Assembly (NCBI GenBank): GCA_913043255.1 | Contig: CAJWLK010000009.1 | Coordinates: forward strand, 41,140-105,139 | Direction of reading: 5' to 3' | Source: an uncultured Gemmatimonadota bacterium | GTDB lineage: Bacteria > Gemmatimonadota > Gemmatimonadetes > Palauibacterales > Palauibacteraceae | Length of the DNA stretch: 64,000 nucleotides | Part shown: positions 30,956-40,302 of the stretch, in pieces | Layout: each line of letters starts with the position of its first letter | Position numbering within the stretch: the first letter of the stretch is position 1 | The notes under the pieces: generated by a model | Database searches by the model: none | Told to the model about the DNA's origin: nothing | The model's input: only the letters and a program-made list of their open reading frames with translations | Made by a program: the position numbers and the translations under genes

Positions 30956-32017
30956 TCAGGCCTGTCGCTCTGGATAATTTTGCAAGGCGAGTTCCAACTT
31001 CTCCAGAACATCCTCCGCTTGAATTCGTGCCATGTTTCCCTTTCGCTTCTTCCGCGAAGGATTCGTCTCCCCTAATCTCGTGTATTGATCAACGGTCAAC
31101 TCACTAAAGTGACGGTACGGCCCAGACCGTTTAGGGTCGGTATACCCATACAACCCTACCGTCGGCGTTCCCAACCCCACTGCTATGTGAAGCGGGCCAG
31201 TATCAGGGCTGAGAACAAAATCACTCGCATCAAGGAGCCAAGCCATTCTTCTCAGATCAGTCCCCAACTCAACACGTGGTGAAGCTTTACTGAGTTTAAT
31301 CAAACGCGTGGCCCAATCACGTTCTTCGGTTGAGGGGCCACCCACAATAACCGGTTCGAGATTAAGATCGTGTGCTGCAATATCCAGTACTCGTGCATAT
31401 CGTTCCAGAATCCAATTTTTCTGCGAATGCGAGGAGCACAGGACAACTGCCAGTACTCTCCGATCAATTTTCTGCCGCCACCTGTGCTGATCATTACGTT
31501 CCGTTTCGGTGAAGAAAAAATTCCATTCACGCCGCACTGGCACACCTAATACCTCAATAAACTCTAGAAGTTCATCCTGCGTATGAGCTGTAGCACAGGC
31601 TGGTAGGCGACGATTTGTCGCAAGCCAACTGAAGTCTTGGGACCGACTGCGATCGTAACCAAGCTTAATAGGTGCGGGAAGAAGTTGGGTAACGACCCCA
31701 CCTTTGAATACCGGCTGCAAATCAAGCACCAAGTCGAATGTCCTGTCTTGCAGTCGACGCCGAAAATCCATATACGCCCGTACCCCTAGCTCACGTCTAA
31801 AACACAGGAATTCATCGACGTCGGGTCTGCCACTCATAAGCATGTGGGGCACCTTTTGGATGACCCATGAGATATGAGTATCACACCATGCCTTCCGAAG
31901 TGATGCTATCACCGGGAGCGCATGCACCGAATCGCCAATGGCACTCATCCGAACGATTGCCACCCTGCGAGGTGGTTCGGGGAGCACTATCTCCCTCAAG
32001 GGGTCAAATTTTAGCAC
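30956..32017 (-). CDS. family 9 glycosyltransferase (heptosyltransferase-like)
   Basis: A 353-residue GT-B enzyme of the LPS core heptosyltransferase family. It has the N-terminal 'VAIVRMSAIGDSVHALPVIASLR' acceptor-side motif and the C-terminal 'FVLSPDTGPLHIAVGLGTPTVGLYG' donor-site motif, in which the D of SPDTGP is the expected key residue. It likely adds a heptose or other sugar to lipid A-core. Start GTG at 32017 has no clear ribosome-binding site, and initiation nearer residue 19 is possible, since the family usually begins there. It opens the leftward envelope operon, divergent from lptF across an 85-base gap. Confidence 0.88.
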   Translation of the reverse strand: MLKFDPLREIVLPEPPRRVAIVRMSAIGDSVHALPVIASLRKAWCDTHISWVIQKVPHMLMSGRPDVDEFLCFRRELGVRAYMDFRRRLQDRTFDLVLDLQPVFKGGVVTQLLPAPIKLGYDRSRSQDFSWLATNRRLPACATAHTQDELLEFIEVLGVPVRREWNFFFTETERNDQHRWRQKIDRRVLAVVLCSSHSQKNWILERYARVLDIAAHDLNLEPVIVGGPSTEERDWATRLIKLSKASPRVELGTDLRRMAWLLDASDFVLSPDTGPLHIAVGLGTPTVGLYGYTDPKRSGPYRHFSELTVDQYTRLGETNPSRKKRKGNMARIQAEDVLEKLELALQNYPERQA

Positions 32018-32102
32018 AGGTTCACACTGTATTAACCTTGGCGATCTTGCCAGTGGAGGATCTTGAATACCATTGAATGGTACTCATTACTAGAACTGGA
32101 CG

Positions 32103-33566
32103 ATGACAAAGAACAGCAAGGGCTGTAACCTCGAAGTGATGCGAACTCTAACACGATACCTCCTGCGCCTTCATCTGGCGCCATTTCTATTCGCCGTAAC
32201 CGGCCTGACACTTTTGCTGTTGCTTGACCAGGTAAGCAAACGGTTTCAAGACCTCATTGGGAAAGACCTTCATTGGTCAGTAATCGCTGAAGTCTTTGTT
32301 TACTCCATCCCATTCATCCTTGCTCAAACACTCCCTATGGCTGTCCTGATCACCGTTCTCTACGTGTATAGTCGTTTGGAGGGTGATTTTGAAATCACCG
32401 CTATCAAGGCTAGTGGGGTGCCCCTTCACAGAGTTATGGCTCCCATATTGCTTGCAGCCACAATATTAGCGGGCGGGATGACCTGGTTTAATAACGTTGT
32501 GCTACCGGAATCCAACCATCACCTCCAAGTGCTGCTCACGGGGGTCGGGCGAAAGAAACCAACCTTTTACTTACGTGAACGAACTATCAACGAGGTACTT
32601 CCCTCGCGCTTATACGTCCAACCTGCCGCGATTGATCGAGAGCGAAGCGAACTCGATGATGCGGTAATCTATGACGAAAGAGGCGGCCAACAGAGTCGGA
32701 CGATATACGCGAGTGGTGGTAAAATGGCGTTCGAAGAGAGCGGTGAAGATCTATACCTAGATTTAAGCAATGGAGTCCTCCAAGAGCGCCCCAACAGACA
32801 GCCAAATGCATTTAGGAGAATTGAGTTTGATCGCCTAGTGATGCGAGTTCCAGCCGTGACCAATTCCCTTGAGCGCGACACGCTTAGTGGGTATCGAAGT
32901 GATCGTGAGATGAACATCGGACAAATGCGCGCCGAGGCTAAAAAAGGAGAGCGCACGGTGGCCACATCTCAAGCGGAAAGCCGTGGATACGCGATTGCGA
33001 TAACTAAAAAACTTGTCAAACCTCAAGCATTAGCGGAACCGACGATTCAAGGGCCTATGACAGCTCAAGGTAGAGCAAGTGGCTCCCGGTCCAGACTTCG
33101 AGCCACGACCTGGCCAGAAGAGGAAGTGTTTGATTCAGAATGGAAACAGGGCCCATTATCAGCAGACTCAGCTATTCAGGCAGGGGTACTTGCAGCGGAA
33201 CGGTTTTATAGCGCCACAGACGCAGCGACACAGTTTCGAGCCTATAGAGAGCGTGAGGAAGCCGGACTGCGTCGCATCAACAAATTTTGGGTGGAGATTC
33301 ACAAAAAGGGCTCGATCCCAGCTGCATGTATCATCTTCGTACTTATTGGCGCACCGATCGCCGTAAGATACCCACGGGGCGGAGTTGCGCTCGTTGTCGG
33401 CGTCAGCCTCGCTTTCTTCGCCGCATACTATGTTTCACTCGTGGGAGGAGAAGATCTGTCGGATCGCCGGCTAATATCGCCACTGTGGGCCATGTGGGCC
33501 CCGAACATCTTGTTTGGCACCTTCGGGTTAGTAGCACTATGGCGAGCCACCCACATACCTCGGTGA
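32103..33566 (+). CDS. lptF: LPS export permease LptF
   Basis: An inner-membrane component of the LptBFGC transporter that extracts LPS. It is recognised by the YjgP/YjgQ layout: N-terminal helices ('LLRLHLAPFLFAVTGLTLLLLLDQV', 'PMAVLITVLYVYSRLEGDFEITAIKASGVPL') and three C-terminal helices ('IPAACIIFVLIGAPIAVRYPRGG' onward). At 487 residues it is about 120 longer than E. coli LptF; the excess is a charged, low-complexity segment near residues 240-385 inserted before the C-terminal helices. The start at 32103 is uncertain: ATG at 32139 (MRTLTRYLLR) fits the family N-terminus. lptG begins five bases after its stop. Confidence 0.9.
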   Translation: MTKNSKGCNLEVMRTLTRYLLRLHLAPFLFAVTGLTLLLLLDQVSKRFQDLIGKDLHWSVIAEVFVYSIPFILAQTLPMAVLITVLYVYSRLEGDFEITAIKASGVPLHRVMAPILLAATILAGGMTWFNNVVLPESNHHLQVLLTGVGRKKPTFYLRERTINEVLPSRLYVQPAAIDRERSELDDAVIYDERGGQQSRTIYASGGKMAFEESGEDLYLDLSNGVLQERPNRQPNAFRRIEFDRLVMRVPAVTNSLERDTLSGYRSDREMNIGQMRAEAKKGERTVATSQAESRGYAIAITKKLVKPQALAEPTIQGPMTAQGRASGSRSRLRATTWPEEEVFDSEWKQGPLSADSAIQAGVLAAERFYSATDAATQFRAYREREEAGLRRINKFWVEIHKKGSIPAACIIFVLIGAPIAVRYPRGGVALVVGVSLAFFAAYYVSLVGGEDLSDRRLISPLWAMWAPNILFGTFGLVALWRATHIPR

Positions 33567-33570
33567 TCAA

Positions 33571-34647
33571 GTGAAACTGCTAGATCGATACGTAACAGCG
33601 CAGTTCCTCAGGATCTTTGGGGTTTGTGTACTCGGCGTACCGTTCCTCTTCATGGTTATTGATCTCACCGACAATATCGACCGTTTTATTGATCAAGGGA
33701 TGACACGCACACAGGTTACTCTCCACTATATTTACCAGTTCCCTTATCAGTCCCTCCTCGCATTCCCGATAGCAGCACTCCTCGCTTCGGTATTCACAGT
33801 CTCGGGTATGACACGACGATTTGAAATCACCGCCATAAAGGCCGGAGGTTTCTCCTTCTATCGATTCAGTCTGCCAATCTTGATGATGGCGACAATTCTC
33901 AGCTTTGGAGCACTCGCTCTCACTGAGCTTGTCGCTACCACAAACCGAAAGTCTGTGGAAGTGCTCGAGCGGGATGAATCTCGTAGCCAAACCATCCGCC
34001 TGTCCTTCGTTTACCGAGGGGATGAAGGGCTGGTATACAAAGTCCGACGATTGGATTCAAGAGAAGGGCGTATGGATGACGTGCAAGTTGAACGAGAAGG
34101 AATAGGTCCGGAATTTCCGACTATGAATCTCTCTGCGAACACAGCCATGTTCGACACATTATCGGCGCGATGGGTATTGCAGGACGGGTGGGCAAGACGT
34201 TTCCTGGAAGCTGATCGAGAACGGGCATATGAGTTTCTAGAAATGCATGTACGAGAACTTGATGAGCAACCTGATGATCTCCGGGCACAACCTAAGGATG
34301 TTGATGAGATGCGTTTTGCAGAGCTTGGAAAGTTCATAGACGCGATCGAACGCTCCGGAGGAACTGCGTGGGATCTCCAGACAGCCCAAGCCCAACGAAT
34401 TGCATTCCCATTTGCATGCCTGGTTATCACACTCTTTGGGATGCCATTGGCACACTCGAATCGCAGGGGGGGAGCTCCGCTCTCAATTGGAATCGCACTC
34501 GCAACAACGATCGTCTTCCTGATCTTCACTCGGATCACGGAAGCTCTTGGAGCGGGAGGTGCACTACCTGCAACGGTAGCTGCATGGTTACCAAATTGGG
34601 TATTTCTCTTCGCCGGATTCGTGCTCTTTTCACGAGTGCGCACATAA
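33571..34647 (+). CDS. lptG: LPS export permease LptG
   Basis: A 358-residue partner of LptF in the LPS transporter. It starts at GTG 33571, five bases after the lptF stop. Typical features are the N-terminal 'LLDRYVTAQFLRIFGVCVLGVPFLFMVIDL', the conserved 'RRFEITAIKAGGFSFYRF', a periplasmic jelly-roll region (about 110-235) and the closing helices 'FACLVITLFGMPLAHSNRRGG'. The standard length, unlike its partner, argues that the extra region in LptF is a local insertion. It converges with gmd across 24 bases with no stem-loop. Confidence 0.9.
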   Translation: MKLLDRYVTAQFLRIFGVCVLGVPFLFMVIDLTDNIDRFIDQGMTRTQVTLHYIYQFPYQSLLAFPIAALLASVFTVSGMTRRFEITAIKAGGFSFYRFSLPILMMATILSFGALALTELVATTNRKSVEVLERDESRSQTIRLSFVYRGDEGLVYKVRRLDSREGRMDDVQVEREGIGPEFPTMNLSANTAMFDTLSARWVLQDGWARRFLEADRERAYEFLEMHVRELDEQPDDLRAQPKDVDEMRFAELGKFIDAIERSGGTAWDLQTAQAQRIAFPFACLVITLFGMPLAHSNRRGGAPLSIGIALATTIVFLIFTRITEALGAGGALPATVAAWLPNWVFLFAGFVLFSRVRT

Positions 34648-34671
34648 TAGCTCATACCCATGCGCAAAGTC

Positions 34672-35646
34672 TCAGTACGTGGTGACCTCGCCTGCTTCCA
34701 AGCGCTGAATATCCGCACGCACCATCTGCCGTATTAATTCATCAAAAGATACATGCGGTTTCCACCCGAGCTCGTCTTTTGCCTTTGTTGAATCGGCACA
34801 TAAATGGTCCACCTCAGCCGGACGTAGCAGCGATGGGTCCTGTATAACAAAATCGTTCCAGTTTCGGCCAACTTCGTCGAAAGCGATTGTGAGCAAATCT
34901 TCTACAGAGTGCGTTTCGCCCGTTCCAATAACGTAGTCTTGGGGAGTGTCTGCTTGGAGCATCATCCACATCGCTTCGGCATAATCACCTGCAAATCCCC
35001 AATCCCGCCGAGCACTAAGGTTACCCATAGGGAGTTGATCCATAAGCCCGAGGTGAATCTGTGCCACGTGCCAGCTCACCTTCCGAGACACAAACTCAAG
35101 ACCTCGTCGCGGACTTTCATGGTTGAATAAGATCCCACTGACTGAGAACAAATCGTAACTTTCACGGTAATTCACTGTTATAAAATGGCCATATACTTTG
35201 GCTACCCCATACGGACTCCTCGGATAAAATGGGGTATTCTCGTTTTGCGGTGTCTGACGAACTTTGCCAAACATCTCCGACGAAGATGCCTGGTAGAAGC
35301 GTATTCCAGTGTTCACTGCGCGGATCGCCTCAAGAACCCGTGTCACTCCAAGTGCTGTAAACTCCGCCGTCAACAATGGTTGTTCCCACGATGTGGGAAC
35401 AAATGATTGTGCGGCGAGGTTGTATACTTCAGTCGGTCGGATTTTTTCCAAAACACGGATCAGTGATAGCTGGTCAAGCAAGTCGGCCTGGTGCAGTGTA
35501 ATCCGGTCTCTTAGGTGGACTATACGGTCGTACTTCTCGACCGATGAGCGTCTTACTACACCATGGACATCGTAGCCTTTGTTAAGCAAAAGCTCAGCTA
35601 GATACGATCCATCCTGACCAGTAATGCCGGTAATGAGCGCAATCAT
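34672..35646 (-). CDS. gmd: GDP-mannose 4,6-dehydratase
   Basis: A 324-residue short-chain dehydrogenase-fold enzyme that converts GDP-mannose to GDP-4-keto-6-deoxymannose, precursor of fucose, rhamnose or perosamine in surface glycans. It has the N-terminal NADP motif [16 protein letters not shown], the catalytic SSSEMFG, and YGVAK (Tyr-x3-Lys). Family motifs 'NHESPRRG', '[17 protein letters not shown]' and '[11 protein letters not shown]' are present. Its ATG overlaps the stop of the upstream DUF547-VTT gene as ATGA. No gmer/fcl or perosamine synthase gene follows, so the end product is open. Confidence 0.95.
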   Translation of the reverse strand: MIALITGITGQDGSYLAELLLNKGYDVHGVVRRSSVEKYDRIVHLRDRITLHQADLLDQLSLIRVLEKIRPTEVYNLAAQSFVPTSWEQPLLTAEFTALGVTRVLEAIRAVNTGIRFYQASSSEMFGKVRQTPQNENTPFYPRSPYGVAKVYGHFITVNYRESYDLFSVSGILFNHESPRRGLEFVSRKVSWHVAQIHLGLMDQLPMGNLSARRDWGFAGDYAEAMWMMLQADTPQDYVIGTGETHSVEDLLTIAFDEVGRNWNDFVIQDPSLLRPAEVDHLCADSTKAKDELGWKPHVSFDELIRQMVRADIQRLEAGEVTTY

Positions 35647-37241
35647 ATGTGTTCAGTTTCGCCAAGGTTGTTGCTAGCCCCTGTGGGGGTCTCTTTCACC
35701 TCATCGCCATTGTCATTGTTGAGACTTTTTCCAAGTTCTTGGGTTGCGACCCGTGCAATGAGGATGGCCGCAACCAAAGTCGCGATGAGTCCCACCACCA
35801 ACAATCCGGTTTTGCCCCAATTCGCGGCCCCACTGGCCACTTCGGCCAATTCTGCGCCCGCGACCCCGATGTAGACATAGAGGAGCGTGCCCGGAAGCAT
35901 AGCAAACAAAGACGCGAGAGTGTAGTGCCAGAAACTGACGCCCGTGAGACCATAGAAATAGTTCTGCAGATTAAATGGCAACACAGGTGAAAGGCGGGTC
36001 AAAACGACAACTCGCCATCCTTGGCTTTCTACAGCTCGATCAACCGCACTCAACTTTTCGTGTGGAGCAAGCCATTTTTTTACGCGAGAACGCATCACGT
36101 ACCTAGCAATCAGAAAAGCAAAGCTGGCCCCGATCGTGGCGGATAGCACAGCGGTCAGAGTACCAAGGCCGATTCCAAATGCCACCCCTGCTCCGATAGT
36201 TAGCGGAGAAGCAGGCAGTACCAGGATGATGGCAAGAATATAAATAGCTCCATAGACCAGTGGGCCGAACACTCCAAAACCGCTCACCCATTTGCGAAGT
36301 TGTTCAACCCAATTCTTGTTAACACGCGTTAGCGCTTGAGATGACTCGGCTATATCAGATGACGGGGGGAGGGGAGAATATGTGCCGATTAACTCGGCGC
36401 ATGTACCGGATGAAGCGTCAACTGAAGATTTTTTTAACTGATTCAACGACCAGTCGTAGTCTATGTAAACGAGAGAGATTTCCGGATTGGCTTTGATCGC
36501 AGTTTGAATCTCGACACTTGTATAGCGGGAGATGAATTCCGGTATGGACTCGGCACGTGGCTCCCAATTTGGCAAAGTGAAATCGTTTCCGTACCAATCA
36601 AAATAGCGAGAGATTCGAAGCATGCCGCGATCAAGTTCGACATTCCGCGAATCAGACAAAAACGCTTGCGATCTCTCTTCTAGTTGGTCCTCAAGTTGAT
36701 CACCCGTGTAGGCCCACCGAGGTAGTGGCGCACATGAATGCGATGCGCAGTTGACAACGAAGTGGATGCGAGGATCCTTAAAAAAAGGCCGAAGTAGGTT
36801 ATGTTCGATATTGTCGAGCGTGACCGGAAACCCGCCAATATCCCACGTGAGGCTGGTCCAAACACCGTCAATGTCGCGGATTGAAGCAACGCCAGAGTTG
36901 TTGAGGATCGCCACAACCGTGAACGCGTTATACGCGTTAATCAGAAGCGCCTTGAGTTCGTTTCGCTCAAGACGATCTAGTTGGACCTGAGCAATGCTCT
37001 CGACGTATGCATTTAGTTCTTGACGGTGTGATTGCATGATCTTGTAATCGACCAGCCCGCCCTCGGTACCTTCATGAAGTAAGCCTCCCCATACAGAGTG
37101 GTCGAACGTAGCTGTACCACTCGCCAAAGCCCGCTCCATTGCTGAACCAAGCGCCCCACTCGCGGGATCAGCCCGCGGAACGATACACCCCGACCCGGCG
37201 GTGAGAACGGTTATCAAGAGAAGCACCCTCATTCGGATCAC
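35643..37241 (-). CDS. DUF547 domain fused to VTT/SNARE-associated membrane domain
   Basis: A 532-residue fusion with a signal peptide/possible lipoprotein start (LTAGSGC, a weak lipobox). Residues about 45-275 are a DUF547 domain ('[24 protein letters not shown]', '[15 protein letters not shown]', 'INCASHSC'-type '[13 protein letters not shown]', and '[10 protein letters not shown]'). Residues about 310-500 form a VTT (DedA/TVP38/TMEM64-like) domain with '[34 protein letters not shown]' and '[29 protein letters not shown]'. VTT proteins are scramblase-like membrane proteins; the DUF547 domain is predicted extracytoplasmic, and its cysteine-containing motif resembles a protease/transglutaminase-like site. 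It is coupled to gmd by ATGA. Confidence 0.85.
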   Translation of the reverse strand: MIRMRVLLLITVLTAGSGCIVPRADPASGALGSAMERALASGTATFDHSVWGGLLHEGTEGGLVDYKIMQSHRQELNAYVESIAQVQLDRLERNELKALLINAYNAFTVVAILNNSGVASIRDIDGVWTSLTWDIGGFPVTLDNIEHNLLRPFFKDPRIHFVVNCASHSCAPLPRWAYTGDQLEDQLEERSQAFLSDSRNVELDRGMLRISRYFDWYGNDFTLPNWEPRAESIPEFISRYTSVEIQTAIKANPEISLVYIDYDWSLNQLKKSSVDASSGTCAELIGTYSPLPPSSDIAESSQALTRVNKNWVEQLRKWVSGFGVFGPLVYGAIYILAIILVLPASPLTIGAGVAFGIGLGTLTAVLSATIGASFAFLIARYVMRSRVKKWLAPHEKLSAVDRAVESQGWRVVVLTRLSPVLPFNLQNYFYGLTGVSFWHYTLASLFAMLPGTLLYVYIGVAGAELAEVASGAANWGKTGLLVVGLIATLVAAILIARVATQELGKSLNNDNGDEVKETPTGASNNLGETEHI

Positions 37242-37328
37242 AAAGACTTCCTATGACTCTTTCATGACAGCAAGGAATCCTAGAGCAAGGTTATAAAGAG
37301 GAGTAAAACACCATTCAAACCTAAATGA

Positions 37329-38567
37329 TCATGGCCGAGTGAGACGATTGTAGCTTCCCAAAATCCGTATGAGCTCATCGTGCGGAAGGCCAGGAATCAA
37401 CAAATCATCACGCCCAATCATGGTCTCGGAGGCAACCATCGCATTCGTAATGGCTTCCTCAGTGGCCTGAGCTGTCGCAAGCAGAATGGGAGAGATCTGG
37501 TCATTTGGGAGCATTTCAACTGTCGTGGACTGCTCGCGATTCCATGCCTGCGGGTTTGCTGTGGAAAACGCGATGAAAATGTCTCCAGAGCTGTTGCTTC
37601 CATATCCACCCATGCGCCCGATCCCTACGGGAACGCGGCGCGCGAGCCGTTTAAGTTGGTGCGGTAGCAGTGGGGCATCCGTCGCCACAACTACGATGAT
37701 TGAGCCAACGTCTTCAGGAGGCAAAAAAGGGTCTCCTCTCTTAGAAAACCCAAGAACGGATTCGTCGATCTGATCCTTCGGCAACTCCCAATCGAGAAGA
37801 TGCTGCCCAACGGGGATACCCGCGATTAGCAAGTCGGGCCGCCGACCGTAGTTGCATTGAACGAGCACTCCGACGGTATAGTCCCCGACCAACCTCGAAG
37901 ATGTCCCGATTCCCCCTTTGAACGAATTGCAGATCATCCCAGTCCCACCGCCCACAGCTCCTTCCACCACCGGACCAGGAGTGGCTGAATCAATCGCCTG
38001 AAAGGCATGTTCCTTCGTCACGTGGAACCCATTGATGTCGTTGAGCGATCCATCCCATGTCTCTGCAACTACGGGCAAGCTCCACCATACTCCAGGTGCA
38101 ATCGGATGATTCGCCTTGGCATCTCGTGACCACTCAATTACGGCGTCATGGACGATACCAACACTGTGCGTATTTGTGATCATGACGGGGCCTTCGAGAA
38201 AGCCAGACTCCTCAACCCAAGTTGTACCCGTCATCTCACCATTGCCGTTAAGAGAATACCAGCCTGCGAACACCGGGCTGTAGCTTCCCGTTCGTGGAAT
38301 CACGGCAGTCACGCCAGTCCGGACGGGCCCCTCTCCCACAACCAAGGCACCCTCACCCTCGATGAGAGTGGTATGCCCAACCCGCACACCTGCGACATCG
38401 GTGATCCCATTGTATCGACCGGGTTCACCAGGAAAGGGTACCCCTAGGTCGCGAGCTCGCAGGCGATCTTGGCCTACGAGTGCCTCTGTTTGCCCAAAGA
38501 TGAAGAGAATTAGAGATGTGACAAGTAAAAAGCGTATGTAAGATGGGGAACACGAGACTAACATCAT
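37329..38567 (-). CDS. P1-family self-processing aminopeptidase (DmpA-like), exported
   Basis: A 412-residue N-terminal-nucleophile hydrolase of peptidase family P1 (DmpA/BapA), which cleaves L-amino-acid amides, D-amino-acid esters or beta-peptides. It has a signal peptide (about 1-30). The family motif GGGTGMICNSFKGGIGTSSR covers 207-226 with structural Asn214. The predicted autoproteolytic site is G288|S289 in 'EDVGSIIVVVATDAPLLPHQLKRLA', giving Ser289 as the catalytic N-terminus. 'GVLVQCNYG' matches the strand pattern of the family. It is a lone gene; the start at ATG 38567 is followed by a second ATG. Periplasmic peptide scavenging is likely. Confidence 0.92.
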   Translation of the reverse strand: MMLVSCSPSYIRFLLVTSLILFIFGQTEALVGQDRLRARDLGVPFPGEPGRYNGITDVAGVRVGHTTLIEGEGALVVGEGPVRTGVTAVIPRTGSYSPVFAGWYSLNGNGEMTGTTWVEESGFLEGPVMITNTHSVGIVHDAVIEWSRDAKANHPIAPGVWWSLPVVAETWDGSLNDINGFHVTKEHAFQAIDSATPGPVVEGAVGGGTGMICNSFKGGIGTSSRLVGDYTVGVLVQCNYGRRPDLLIAGIPVGQHLLDWELPKDQIDESVLGFSKRGDPFLPPEDVGSIIVVVATDAPLLPHQLKRLARRVPVGIGRMGGYGSNSSGDIFIAFSTANPQAWNREQSTTVEMLPNDQISPILLATAQATEEAITNAMVASETMIGRDDLLIPGLPHDELIRILGSYNRLTRP

Positions 38568-38754
38568 CGGCCTCCCTTATAGTTAATAGGACAACATCGA
38601 ACACAGTGAAGAGGCTATCCCAACCAGACCACAGCAAACGCCTAATTTAGCTTGATATCCCCGTATCTATATATCGATGGGAAGCAAAAGTGTTGCCTTG
38701 AAGAACACGATCGCCGCTCTGGCATATCCCTTTCGGATGCGGCCAAGACACGTT

Positions 38755-40116
38755 CTACCGAAAGGCACTCTGGAGCGCCAGGGTCCACATCATATCGGGA
38801 CGCAAACCGACGTTACGAACTGGGACTAGGGCGTTTGTAACGAGTAGCATGTCACTGCCGATTCGGAACTTGAGACCGACGGCCATATCCAATGCACGGC
38901 GGCTCTTGGGGTTGCTCAAGCCAGGAATCGAGCTTGGCTCAATCATAATCTGCGGATCATAGAAAGTTGCTGCCCGTTCCCGAGGAAGACTGATCTGCCC
39001 TGGATGAGCATACTTCGGGACATCGTGCTCCCACTGCGATATAAGATCCAGTGCAAAAGTCATGTGGTCATTCACATGAGCATCCAAACCTATCGTTCCG
39101 AGAAACGCATCGGGCCGGCCATCCCCCTGGCGAAGTAAGTAACCAACGTTGAGGTGGGGAGAGATACCCTCCCACCGTCCAGAAACGATTGCAAGCGCCC
39201 GGACCATACCTGCCCCTAGGCCCAGAAACTCATCTGCATCTCCTGTGGGGAGTAGCACATCGGCCATAAAAGCAGCCCCAACTGTTGATGGAGACTGGTT
39301 CCTAGTTGTACCTCCCACAAGATTGATCTTCAGCCTGGCTGAGACGTCTCCAATTCCCGTAGCTGTACCATTCACCGAACTCGAGGAATGCATCGCTGGA
39401 TCGGTGGGCGTGCCTCCAAATCGGTGTTGGTAGGCCGGGTCCAACGCGAGGATCTGCGCGTTGGACGTGCCCTTGAGTCTTGTACGAACAACGGGGATTG
39501 CCACACCTATATCCATGAAGCTCGTCAGACCAGCGGTGAGCACAGTCGTTGCCATAACCACGTTCAGATCCAGTGCTGTCCTCACTTGGAAAATATCTCT
39601 CTCATCCAAGCGTCTACCAGCCAATGCCGGATCATCGACCGCGGAAAGTGGATGGCTGTTCACGTGTGCAAAGTTAAAAAGCATCCTGTCGATGGGGGCA
39701 CCGTTGAAGTTGCTGACGCTGAATGCGCTGGTCTGGAGGCCGACGAAAAACCGTCCTGCACCCAGGGTCTCAGCGCGTTCTGCAAATATCGGTCCGAACG
39801 AAGTAGGGACGAGGTCACCATTTTCATCTTCATACCCGATCAGGTCACCGCCCATGGCCGGCGCCGGAACAGTACCGAGCATGTTTGAGAATCCGTCTTC
39901 GAAGAAAAAGAGCATGGAACCGTTTTGTGCAACGCGATTTGGCGAGTAGTGATCCCCATGCCCGTCGACAAGATCCAAGCACAGCACTTCACCGCAGGAT
40001 CCAAAAGTAAACAAATCAGATACGAGTTCACGTAACGATTGGCCGACCACACCTTGCGCTAAAGGCAGTTGAAAAACAGCCGAAACGTAAAGCATATAAA
40101 GAAAACGCTTGATCAT
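38755..40116 (-). CDS. putative outer-membrane beta-barrel protein
   Basis: About 453 residues from the preferred ATG at 40116 (GGGGTGGGG just upstream); the frame extends to 40248 but that start lacks a ribosome-binding site and would precede the signal peptide. The signal is 'MIKRFLYMLYVSAVFQLPLAQGVVGQ'. The mature protein is beta-rich, with alternating hydrophobic strands ending in an aromatic-containing C-terminal strand ('MMWTLALQSAF' then R), like barrels inserted by BamA. Segments such as 'GDVSARLKINLVGG', 'VGAAFMADVLLPTGDADEF' and 'ISPHLNVGYLLRQG' resemble transporter/MetA-pathway outer-membrane proteins. Substrate unknown; it is divergent from the GMC gene. Confidence 0.7.
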   Translation of the reverse strand: MIKRFLYMLYVSAVFQLPLAQGVVGQSLRELVSDLFTFGSCGEVLCLDLVDGHGDHYSPNRVAQNGSMLFFFEDGFSNMLGTVPAPAMGGDLIGYEDENGDLVPTSFGPIFAERAETLGAGRFFVGLQTSAFSVSNFNGAPIDRMLFNFAHVNSHPLSAVDDPALAGRRLDERDIFQVRTALDLNVVMATTVLTAGLTSFMDIGVAIPVVRTRLKGTSNAQILALDPAYQHRFGGTPTDPAMHSSSSVNGTATGIGDVSARLKINLVGGTTRNQSPSTVGAAFMADVLLPTGDADEFLGLGAGMVRALAIVSGRWEGISPHLNVGYLLRQGDGRPDAFLGTIGLDAHVNDHMTFALDLISQWEHDVPKYAHPGQISLPRERAATFYDPQIMIEPSSIPGLSNPKSRRALDMAVGLKFRIGSDMLLVTNALVPVRNVGLRPDMMWTLALQSAFR

Positions 40117-40302
40117 CCCCACCCCTAACCATGATTGGCGCGGCAAACTACCAGTGTACTGAGAAAAAGTAGACAAAAGCCTGCACAGCGCAAGAAAGAT
40201 CCAAGAGCAACAACCTCCCCCTTGACCTCGCGGTCCCTGTAGGAACATTCTCGCCTATGATCTCTCCAATATCAGCAACTAGTAGCCGCACCTCGCTGCA
40301 CC

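Noticed and set aside
34011..34718. 235-codon open frame on the minus strand
   Set aside because: It lies wholly opposite lptG and overlaps the end of gmd. It has no signal or motif and is Arg/Ser-rich, as is usual for the reverse of a coding strand.
38568..38754. 187-base gap between the P1 peptidase and the outer-membrane protein gene
   Set aside because: I looked for a small gene, repeat or promoter and saw none that I could support.
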